DNA of 64,000 bases, from positions 10,023,222 to 10,087,221 of the forward strand of contig OX393583.1 in assembly GCA_947652605.1 (NCBI GenBank), in the 5' to 3' direction. Shown here piece after piece: positions 1 through 12,200 of the stretch (its first letter is position 1; every line of letters starts with the position of its first letter). The position numbers and the translations under genes were made by a program. Source of the stretch: Elmis aenea. Taxonomy: Eukaryota > Arthropoda > Insecta > Coleoptera > Elmidae. The notes under the pieces are model-generated. The model worked only from the letters and a program-made list of their open reading frames with translations, was not told the origin of the DNA and did no database searches.

Positions 1-34
1 TTCATTTTTGTATAAAACAGTTTTCGCTTTTTAG

Positions 35-223
35 GCACTGTTGATGTCTTATCTTGAACGCTTTTCCAACATAGTGGATAATTCTGTTAACTGTGGGCCC
101 GTTTTAAACTGGTTTCAAATGGACAATAAAGGACATCGACTGTTGGTGCCTAGTGAAGAAAGTCGATCCATTAACACACCTGCAGTAGCTGCTGCCTATA
201 GTGTTAGGAGATACGTCTCGCAG
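35..223 (+). CDS. CdGAPr: RhoGAP gene exon A: pre-SH3 linker and start of SH3
   Basis: Acceptor AG at 33-34, donor GTATGT at 224. Sixty-three codons, phase 0 at both ends. The last residues (AAYSVRRYVSQ) are the first strand of an SH3 domain, completed by the next exon. The first exon of the gene is not in the window. Confidence 0.85.
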
Positions 224-3200
224 GTATGTTTTGTGCAATTAAGTAAAGGTTTGTCTCAACAAGGCAACAATCCAATGTATTGGGTTGGATAATAAGTAAT
301 GGCGGACGGATAAATATTGCCATATTTCGATAAGTAAAAAACGTTTTTGAAGTATTTTTTATTTTATCGCTTAAAAAAATTGCCAATTTTTCGTTGAAAA
401 TTTGCCGTTGTAGGCTTCAGCCTACTTAGCTTTATGGCAAATCTGCCACTGAGTGCCGGACCATCAGTTGCCTGAAAATCGGTGTTTTACCTGTAATTCA
501 TTTGATGGATTTAATTTTTTTTTGTGTTTAAACCTCTTCAAATTGTTCTTTTTTTTTCAGGCTCGAGATGAACTTAATTTAGAAGTTGGTGATATGATAT
601 CGGTTATCGATATGGCTAGTCCTGCAGAGTCAGTTTGGTGGAGAGGAAAAAGAGGCTTCCAAGTTGGTTTTTTTCCTCAACATTGTGTTCACATTATTGG
701 AGACAAAGTGCCTCGAAACATGCCCCTTCCCCCACCAATTGTTGGGTGAGTACAAAGAGCAAAATTATACAGAAGTTTGCTGAAGGACTCGGGTTGTTTT
801 GTTCTGTCTCTAAACTGTTTTTTGTTGAAAAAGTAATGAATAACAGACAAAAGTAATAGAGTCTTAAAGGCACCATGAAATTTTGTTTCATCCATCAACT
901 TTTGTTATTAAAATTCGTTTTTCTAAAACAAATGCTGCACAAAAGTGGTAGGGCTCCATAGGCCCAAAAAATCAGAAAACTTTACACAACAGTGAGGGGT
1001 TCTCCACAGCTCTAAGTAATGTTGTCCTATTCTTGAAAATTTATTGCTAAAATATTAAAAAGGTTAACAAACATTACACAAAACTGAGCGGGCTACAAGG
1101 GGGCCAAATAATGCTATGCAGTTAAAATTTATTTTTTTTTTTTAACTGATTGAAGATTTCACAAAACTGAAGTAACTTTAAGGGTCCTAAGAAATCTTCT
1201 TTCTTTTTAAATATTTATTTAAATTTTGTAAAGGCACAAAATTATACACAAAAGTGAGGGACTGCATGCTTCAAGGGCCCCAAGTAATTTTCTGTACCTA
1301 ATATGATTATAAAGTTGTCAAAATTAAAAAAAAAAACACTATAAAAAATTAAGGGGGTTTCAAGTGCTCCCCAGTAATATTTGTTTATGAAATTTGTTAG
1401 TGGGTAATATTTTTGAAAATTTAACATATTTTATACACAAGTGGAGAAGCTTTTAGGGTTTCGAATATTGTCCTTAAAAGTTTTATTATTACAATTTTAA
1501 AAGTTTAAAGATTATTGCACAAGAATAAGGGGTTTTAAGGGCTCTAAGGTATGATTCTTTATAGTTTTCTTTTTTAAATTTTTTTAAAATCAACATACAG
1601 GGTGATTCGAATTTGAGGGGGACCATGAGGATCTCGCTTATTACTGAAGATAGAGGGTAGGTTTAAGTTTGGCAAAGTTGCTAAATTTATGCTCATCAAT
1701 AATATCAAAACAGATTAGAAATGTCTTTAACTGTTTTTGAAATAATTGAAAAAAACTTTTGCTACTGTTAGATAAATTTTATCTAGAGGGCAGTAGAGGG
1801 TGCTAGAGTGTGTGTGACGTAGGAGTGACGGCCGCATGGTACGACGAATTGTGTTTGTAGTATTTAATCATTAAATAGTTAAAATCAACATTGCATTTTA
1901 TTAAAAAGATTGCCAACACTACTTATAACTTTTTTACTTGTAATTTTTTTTTTAATTATTGGTGCCATCGATTGGTGTTTTATATGTACCTACTAACTCT
2001 TTAATTTCTTATGGGTGACAAACTTGATTTTCGTCTAGTTATTAGATAAATGTTGAATAAATGAAAACTTTTTTTTAAAATAAATACTTTGTTTATGTAA
2101 ATAACATAATCATGTAATATATTTCTTAAATCAGAAAAAAAGGTTCTATCTAACTGGATGAAAATCAAGTTTGTCGCCCATAAGAAATTAAAATGTAATA
2201 CAGGGTGTTTCTTAAGTATTGCAAAAAAATTCAGGAGGTGATTTCTTATCGAAAATTAAGGGGAGTCTTTCATAAAAAAAAAATTCCTTAGATGTCTCCT
2301 TTCGAAGTTACACCCCCCTAAAGGGGTGCGGTAAAATTAGGTTTTTATTTTATTTCTCAAATTTGGATATGTGTAGGAGATTGATACTTGGTAGATGTTT
2401 TATATTTATTAAAAAGTTTCCCATAGTAATATTTTTAATCATCTTCCACCTCCACAGGGGGCTGAAAAGTGCGACCCCTGTTGGTTTTCTTATCAGAATT
2501 TATTGTTGGGTTAAATTTTTTTAATTACAATTTTTTTTTTCAAAGCTTGATTTATTTAGAAACTTTATTTGTTCTCTAGTTTATCTCGTAAAAAAATAAA
2601 ATGAGTAAACATGAACCATCAAATATATATTCCAATATAAAACGATTCTTTTGGTGGTTGCCATGGTTTGCTTATGTTCATGTTGGATAGAATTGACGGG
2701 TGTAATGCATTTTAAGGTTAACGCGGCGACAACGCTATAACGCCCGTCAATTCTACCCAACATGAACATAAACAAACCATGGAAACCACCAAAATGAATC
2801 GTTTTGTATTGGAATATTTGATGGTTCATGTTTACTTATTTTATTTTTTACTCGACAACGGTTGGTTTTACGAGATAAACTAGAAAATAAATAAAATTTC
2901 TAAATAAATCAAGCTTTAAAGAAAAATATTTTTAATTAAAAAATTGTAACCCACCAAAAAGTTCTGATAAGAAAACCAACAGGGGTCGCACTTTTCAGCC
3001 CTCTGTGGAGGTGGGAGATGATTAATAATATTACTATGGGAAACCTTTTAATAAGTATAAAACATCTACCAAGTATCATTCTCCTACACATATCCAAATT
3101 TGAGAAATAAAATAAAAACCCAATTTTACCGCACCCCCTTAGGGGGGTGTAACTTCGAAAGGAGACGTCTAAGGAATTTTGTTTTTATGAAAGACCCCCC

Positions 3201-6200
3201 TTAATTTTCGATAAGGAATCACCTCCTGAATTTTTTTGTAATACTTAAGAAACACCCTGTATACTTATAAAACAAAACGAAATCGGCACAGCAAAAAATT
3301 GATGGCACCATTAAAAATGAAATAAAAAGTGGCCATGTACAAGTTTTTTCAGATTTAAAAAAAAAAGTCAAAAAGTTATAGCAAAACAACGAAGTCATTT
3401 TTTGAGTTTTTTTTTTCAATTTTTTCAAAAACAGTTGAAGATATTTCAAATATGTTTTGATATTATTGATAAGCATAAAATTTAGCAACTTTGCCAAATT
3501 TGGACCTACTCTCTATCTTCAGTAATAATCGAGATCCCATGGTCGCCCTCGAATTTGAATCACCCTGTACAGTGTGGTCTATTTTCGATGCCCATACAGG
3601 GTATCTCGGTTATTATCAGAGATAGAAAAAAGTAAATACATAAATTCGATTTATTTTTTCGAGAGAAATTTATTGCCGCAAACAGATTTTTAATATCTTT
3701 TTTAATTTTCGAAATATAGCCAAAAACCGATTTTTGGCACTTTTCAAAAATGTTAAATATCTCGTTTAAACGAGAAGATAGAAAAAAACTTTTAAGACAT
3801 TTTTCGCATGATTTTTTGTGCTTAATAAGATAGCGATGTTCAATTGTTTTTTACTCATAATAATGCCGATATATTACACCTAACTTTCTTATTTTAAATG
3901 GCAACCATAGGCAAATTATATATTTTTGAAAAGCGCAAAAAATAAGCTTTCGATTCATGTCAAAGCCAACTATGGTTGTAATTTAAAATAAGAAAGTTAG
4001 GTGTAATATATCAATATTTGTATGAGTAAAAAAAAATTGAACATCGCCATCTTATTAAGGACAAAAAACCATGCAAAAAATGTCTTTAAAGTTTTTTTCT
4101 ATCTTCTCGTTTAAACGAGATATTTAACATTTTTGAAAAGAGCCAAAAATGGTGTTGGCTTAATTTCGAGTATCAAAAAAGACATCAAAAATGTTAAATA
4201 TCTCGCTTAAACGAAAAGATAGAGAAAAACTTTGAAGACATTTTTTGCATGGTTTTTGTCCTTAATAAGATGGCGATGTTCAATTTTTTTTTACTCATAC
4301 AAATATTGATATATTACACCTAACTTTCTTATTTTAAATGACAACCATAGTTGGCTTTGACATGAATCGAAAGCTTATTTTTTGCGTTTTTCAAAAATAT
4401 ATAATTTCCCTATGGTTGCCATTTAAAATAAGAAAGTTAGGTGCAATATATCGGCATTGATATAAGTAAAAAACAATTGAACATCGCTATCTTATTAAGC
4501 ACAAAAAATCATGCGAAAAATGTCTTAAAAGTTTTTTTCTATCTTCTCGTTTAAACGAGATATTTAACATTTTTGAAAAGTGCCAAAAATCGGTTTTTGG
4601 CTATATTTCGAAAATTAAAAAAGATATCAAAAATCTGTTTACGGCAATAAATTTCTCTCGAAAAAATAAATCGAGTTTATGTATTTAGTTTTTTTCTATC
4701 TCTGATAATAACCGAGATACCCTGTATGGGCATCGAAAATAGACCACCCTGTACACTACAATAAAGTTGATAGTACAAAAAAGTGACAGCGCTTTGAGAG
4801 CCCTAAGTAATGTTTATTCTTAAACATTTGTTGTTAAAATTTTACAAATCCCACACAAAACTGAGGGACTGTGGAAGGCATCCAAATAATATTGCCCTTT
4901 TCTCTAAACTTTCCTTATTGAATTTTTTTTTTAAGTCTAACAGACGCCACATGGACGTGGTTTTATTCACTTAAAATTCAATTTCTTCATTGCTTACAAA
5001 TATATTACAATTCTTTTTCTTTTTCAGATCATTAGCACTCAGTCCCGTTAAACCAGTCCTTAGAAAACATGGAAAATTAATAGCGTTCTTCAGGAGTTTC
5101 ATTTTAAACCGACCATCTAGGAGAAGACTAAAACAGTCGGGTATACTGAAAGAGCGTGTGTTTGGATGCGATTTAGGAGAACATTTACTCAATTCGGGCC
5201 ACAGTATACCGATGGTGCTTAAGTGTTGTGCCGAATTCATTGAAAAGCACGGCATTGTCGATGGGATATACAGGTCAGTTTTAAAATTAATAATTAATGT
5301 AGGTAGTTCTGATTGCTGTAAAACACTGAGCAATTACTTTGTGCTTATTGGGCTTCATGTTCCTATACAGGGTGTCCCAAATTCGAGTAAATGCATGGGG
5401 ATCTCGGTTATCTTAAGAGCTACGAGGTCGTTTAAATTAGGGCAAAGTTGCGAAATTAGATGCTCATCAAATATCTACAAATACTGATTTATTTTGTTTA
5501 TTATTGGTAGAAAACAGTCATACACTAAAGCTCATTTAGAGGTCTTTCAAGATAAACTGAACCGCGAAATGCGCAAAGAGAGGGGATGACGGTTGAAATG
5601 TAGACCGTTCTAAAAACGTTATATTATTAAAGGTTATAAACCCGCCGTTGTAATAGACAGATGTTTTTAGGTAGCACAGTAATTAACGCTTTAGACGAGT
5701 TTAAGTTTCTGCGTCACATTTCAGTTTATCTTGGAAGACCTCTACACAGAGCAACACTTGGACCCGATTGCATAAAGCAGAGTTAGTGTTATCATAGATG
5801 TTAAACCCAAAACTAGGCAAAATTCCAACACTGTTGACTCTGATATTGCCTAGTTTTAGAGATTAACATGCAAGTTAACACTAACTGCTATTGTACAGGG
5901 TGGTCCAAATGCGATGGGATTGCATGGGTATCTCGCTTAATATTCAAGATAGAGAAACGGTTACATTATCAAAAAGGTGCGGTGTTTTGAGACAAACAAA
6001 ACTGTTTTCAAACATATTCTATCATTTACAGTTTTTGAGTTATTAGCGAAAAACTGTTTTTTTTGTCATATCAATAATGTGTCATATCTCTTTTATTGTT
6101 GCAGATATCAAAACATTTATTGAGATTATTATTAGATATTTGTACTAAAACAAATTTTTTTACGCTTGCTGTTAAAAAGTTATGACACAAACTTACCTTT

Positions 6201-9200
6201 TTTAAGTGGAAGCTATAGTTGGCCATGCTTTAGGAAGATTATTTTTAGATATTTTTATGTAAAATTCGATTATAAACAAAAAAAAAAAATAATTACTCGC
6301 CGTTTAAAAGTTACGACACAAACTTAATTTTTTTTTTAAATGAAAGCCATAGTTGGCTATGACCTATTTAAATTACTTGTTTTTTTTTCTTATCCCAAAT
6401 AAGGCTTGATGTATTTATTTTTAATAATAGGTTCACAAGTTATGAAGGTTTTTTAGTTTATTTTAAAAGAAAATCAGTAGGCTGTGAAAACAACAAAGAA
6501 CAAGGTGTACAATCTTTTAAAACTCATGTGGTACATGTTACGAAGGTTTTTTTATTTGTTGTTGAGACAAACAACAATATACTACATAATTGCTAATTCT
6601 GACTATGTTGTTGTTTATTTTGTGTTCTAATATTTGTAATGTTTATCCTAACAAATTAAAAAACCTTCGTAACTTGTACCACATGAGTTTTAAAAGATTT
6701 TAAACCTTGTTTTTTGTTGTTTTCACAGCCTACTGATTTTCTTTTAAAATAAACTAAAAAACCATAACTTGTGTACATAACATAACATATGACACATTAT
6801 AAGTATGACATAAAAACACTTTTTAATCCATAACTCGAAAACCGGAAATGATGCAATATTTTTGAAAACGGTTCTGAGTTTGTCTCAAAAAACTGCACAT
6901 TTTTGGTAATTTAATCGTTTATCTGTCTTGAATATTAGGCGAGATATCCATGTAATCCCATCGAATTTGGACCACCCTGTACAATGGGACCTTAGTGTCA
7001 TCATATAATGGTAACCCTTAAACTAGGCAAAATGCCAGTACCATTAACTTTGATATTGCCTAATTTTAGACATTAACATGTATCTTAACACGAACTGTTA
7101 CAATAAAAGTAATTATTTGAAAACGGTTCTTAAAAAAACATTTTTATGCACTGTTAAAACATGCAGTGTTTAATATATTTTGCTTTTTTTTGTTCAGGTT
7201 ATCTGGGGTAACATCTAACATACAGAAGTTAAGAAATGCTTTTGATGAAGATCGAATTCCAGATTTGTACACCGAGGACATTCTCCAAGATATTCATTCT
7301 GTAGCTTCATTACTCAAGATGTATTTCAGGTAAGTTATATTGTTTAATAGTTGTTTGTGTAAGATGTTATTTTTGATTATAAAGAATTATACAGGGTGGT
7401 CACTATTGGGATCTCGTAAATGGTTGGGGGCTAGAAAAAAAATTAAATTGGAAAAATTGTTCACCTCTGTGAGGCCTATTCAGTGATCCTCTTATGTTTT
7501 AAAAAAGTTCCATGGCACGCTAGATAATAAACAAAAATCACAATGAGCGTTTTTTTAAATCTTGAATAACTCGGTTAGGCTTGATGGTACAAAAATATTT
7601 TTCGGGAAAAAGTTGTAGACTTTTTTACGCACTGTAAAATGAGAACAGTTACTTGTTTCAATATTGTTTAAATTCATGGCACTCTAGCTTCATTGGGACC
7701 TTTTGATGATTTTTATTTGTTTGGAAGCTAAATATTAAAATAAATACGTTAAACCTTACAATATTGAAAAGAGGGAAAAACAAAAGGCTTTTCCATGACG
7801 TCTTAGCCAACTATGGTTTTCATATAAAAAAATGCATGCTTGTAATTTATTTAAGAATTTAAACAATATTGAAACAAATGAATGTTTTTTTTACAGTGCG
7901 TACCAAATGCGTAAAAATACAACAATAACGGTGATATGACACATTATTAATATGACAAAAAAACACTTTTTATTCAATAACTCGAAAACCGGAAGTGATA
8001 GAATATTTTTGAAAACGGTTCTGAGTTTGTCTTAAAAAACTGCACATTTTTTGTAATTTAACCGTTTTTTTATCTTAAGTATTAACCGAGATACCCATGC
8101 AATCCCATCGATTTTGGACCACCCGGTACAGCCAGTTTATTTATATAATTTTTTTTTTCAATGGCCACTTTTATTAAACTTAACAAAACCAATAATATTG
8201 TAATAACTTACTTATTTTCTAAGATAAACCTAACAACCCATACATCAATGAAATTTTAAAAAAACTTTTTTTAATGCACTCATAGCCAACTATGGTTGCT
8301 ATTTAAAAAAAGTCTCAAAAATCAAGTGTGCCATGACATTTTAGATATTTTAAAAAAATTCTAAGTAAAAATATCTACAGGAACAATTTAACATTTTGAT
8401 TTTAATGTAGGTGGTTATGAAACTAGGTACTGTGAAAAAATCGTGTTTTTAATTTTTTCAAAAGATTTAAAAAAGCCTTGTGTTAGTCAAATGTCAAAAG
8501 GGCATTAAATTCGTCTTGAAATTCTGCCCAAATTTGCTTATTTAACTGACTATCTAACTCTTATAATAACAAAGTTACCCGTACAACACATGCAGATTGT
8601 TGTCACCCGTTATACACAGTATACAAGGTGTCCCAAATTCGAGGATGATACATACTTAAAAAAGTATTACACTCACTTAAAAAAATGTGCAACATACACC
8701 AACAATAAACAAAATTGAAATAAAAATAAGTAAAAGTATAAATTAATATTTGTGTTTGAAGATATCGTACTGAGCTAATTGTTACCTCATTCGTTCCAAA
8801 ATGTTACAAATTGTATGATTAAAAAATAATTGGTGTGTATTAAAAAACAATATTGCTATGTTAATTAGTAGATAACTGAAATGCAGGTAAAATATCAAAT
8901 TGAAAAAAGTGCTTGTTTATTACGTCAAAAGAGCACATTTGTAACGTCTTAAAACACGTGTACAGTAGTTGTCATTCAAATTATGATTTAGACGTGACAG
9001 CATCGCTTCTTTAAATTAAAATTGTTGAGTCAACGTGACAACGCCGCTTTTGTAAATTTCTCAGCCGAGCACTCACTTCCCGTCGGGCGGTGTTAGCAAA
9101 AAGACACGGTCTGTGGCGAGCTTGTTTTTAAGCACGTGGTGCGAAGGCAGCATTCAGTTGTAAAGTGTGCTGAATTGATAACTGCCATCGGTAGATCTTA

Positions 9201-12200
9201 TTGAAATCTATTACTGTAAATGTATCTGTAATAAGAAGATTTGAGTGTTTGTACGAATATTTACTAGTGATAAATGCAATAGTTAAATCTAGAGTATTTA
9301 ATTGAACATTATTGTAAATGTACGGAGAAGTGCCTCGTCAGCTGGTGTATGTAGTTTTGGAAGATTTATATTTAGAAGTGTTCCTAACCAGTGCAACGTG
9401 CGTAATTACGCAGTTCACCGAGCAAAGTGATTTGGGAAGTATAAAGTGAACAGCGATAGTATAACGAAACCCACCGATAGAAACGCCACATATCTGTTGG
9501 CATCACAACGATTATCCGCACCATACGACGACCATCACGTCATCTTCCAGCTGGGATCACAACGTGCACCAACGACTAAGTTAAGGTTATATATTACGTT
9601 TAAGGTATTTTAGGTGCAAACTCTGTTTTATTTGTTGGTTTGCATGGTATTAGAAACAATATTGGATAGGAATTAGGAACATTTCGTTTTAGTTGTTTTT
9701 TTCTTTTTTAACGTTTGTACTAGTTTAAGTTATTAAATATCATTCTATATTCAGATATTATGTTAAGGCTTTGTAGTGTAAACTCTGTTCTAATTTTTTT
9801 ATGGTATTCAATATACTTCAATTTCATGGTTCTTTTGTTAGGAAGAATTAACCAAATAACTTGGCGCCCTTTTTATTTTTTTTGAAGCTAATATTTTTAG
9901 GACCCATGGCCCTTGCCTCCGACATAGGGCAATGGCGAGGCTGAGAAAGTTACACATTTATCAAGGAAAAAGTGCACATTTACCAAGAAATGCGCGCACA
10001 AAGGCGTCCACCTCAGAGAAAAAAGTTTATATGGGCCCCCAAGTATTTTTAGCATCGTCTTTTAATAGTAACGTAGCGCATAAAAATCAAATTGTGGGAT
10101 AATGTCCGTGCCCCTGTGATCCCGGGCCCGAGGGCAGCGCCGCCCTTAAAAGTTGCGGGGCCTTGGGCAACAATTTTTACATTATTTTTGGTATGTTTCA
10201 AAAGTATCATAAAACTTTCATGCAGAAGGAGAATGGTTTTGTTACACAGGGTGGTCCACTTTTTTGTAGAAGGTCGACGCAAAAACTCATTTTAAAGCGA
10301 ATATTACATATCAACATGGGACCATAAACGCTTCATTTCAGAGATACAGGGTGTTGAAATTTTCGAAAAAATATCGATAATTTTTGACCGTTTCCCAACC
10401 AGTAGATATATTTAAACCAAATTTGGTATACAGCACCACCTTACAGGTTACCACATTCGGTGAGAATGGCAAGCCCCACAAGCATCCAGTGGTGGAGTTC
10501 AGTTTCAATAAATTTTATAAAAAAACTTGTACGGCCCTGTTTAAAATCAAACGCGAACTGGTTTTTGGGTGGAGCATCTTATTTTAAACAAAAAGTGTCT
10601 CTTGACGTTTCTTCGTATCTAGCACTGTTTGGCGCGAAATTAGATTTATTTCATTATGCGAAAAACAGAAAATTGCAGAGCAAATGGTCAAAATTTGGAT
10701 CGTTAACCGCTAATCTTCCTTCATTATTTGCAGGTTCTGTTATTAAAAACTGCAAAAATCGGTAATTACTTCCTTATTTCGAATATTAGCGATATTTTTA
10801 GATCGAATTTATGAGCTAATTTTTCGCGAGAATAATGAAATAAATCTAATTTCGCGCCAAACAGTTCTAGATACGAAGAAAAGTCAAGAGACACTTTTTT
10901 TTTTAAATGAAATGTTCTACCCAAAAACTCTTTCGAGTTTGATTTTGAACAGGGCTAGTTTTTTTATAAAATTTATTGAATCTGAACCCCCACAAATCCG
11001 CCACTGGTTGCTTGTGGGGCTTGACATTCTCACCGAATGTGGTAACGGGTAACCTGTAGTAGGGTGGTGCTGTAGACCAAATTTGGTTTAAATATATCTA
11101 CTAGTTTGGGAAACGGTTAAAAATAATTGATATTTTTTCGAAAATTTCAACCATGTATCTTTAAAATGAAGCGTCCATGTTGATATGGAATATTCGCTTT
11201 AAAATGAGTTTTTGTATCGACTGTTAAAGTCCTGCTACAAAAAAGTGGACCACCCTGTGAATAAAATACTGAAGTAGTGGAGGTAAAATTTTATCCGTTT
11301 CGTTTCAAAATGCGAACTCCTGGTAGCTCGGGGTCCCTGGTAGCGCTGGGCCCCTGGTAGCGCGGGCCCAGCCGCAGGCCCATACCGCCCATACCTAACA
11401 GCGGCTCTTAGGGGACTGTTAACCTATTATAACTCAGTCCTTCCAACCCCTCAGTAGATACTACATTACTATCTTTCTTTTGTACTGATTATGCGCATTG
11501 GGTATACTAGTTTGGTGGTGTTGGATGTTTATGTTCACCGAGTATTGATTGAATTTTGCATGTAAATATAGGTATCATAACTAGCTTTTTAAATATTTGC
11601 CAATCGAAAATTCAAAAGAAATTAAACCTTTTTTGATAAGATATTCTCCCTGCAAAATTGTATTTAGCTGTTAAACTGATAATGGTACTTATAGGGTTGT
11701 TTGGTAGCTTTTTTAATATTACGAAATGAAAAATTAATTTTAAGTTCAACTTTGAACTACTTCTCATGAAGTCAATTAAGTCAATATCAAAACTAACTCC
11801 TGCAGACAGTGCGACCTCGCGGTAAATATGTATCAGTTTTTCATCAAGAATCTCTTATTTTATGTGTTTCATTGATTTTGTGTTGCATTTAAGTTCTATT
11901 ATGTTTATACATATAATAACACGTTTAAGGTTATTAATATATTTATTTATTTATTGTGGATATGAATAATTTTAAGTTTATATTTTTACACAAGTAAAGA
12001 CTTAATAAAGATTGCGACATGTTACATTATTTGCATAATCGCATGTTCGACGTCTACGGTTGAACAGGAGCCCTCGGGGACATTTTTGTTCTAGTGCAAT
12101 ACCCTGTCGACATGTGTAATATTTTCTACAATCATCCGAATGAGGCATAACTGAATTGGCGCAGGTGCATTTTGGCACAGGTGATGGAGTAGTTTGTTCC

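Larger units (their letters stand above)
840..4930. repeat. Degenerate ~90-bp minisatellite, split by inserted elements
   Basis: A motif like ACACAAAACTGAGGG...AAGGGCCCCAAGTAAT recurs at about 935, 982, 1074, 1158, 1245, 1338, 1432 and 1514, then again at about 4768 and 4850, with 82-94 bp spacing for most units. The region 1598-4751 between the two parts is filled by foldback elements. Units are strongly diverged, so the array is old. Confidence 0.6.

Noticed and set aside
204..3497. Small open frames in the first introns (e.g. 204-386, 2581-2829, 3219-3497)
   Set aside because: They lie in inverted-repeat arms or AT-rich intron and show no domain or conservation pattern.
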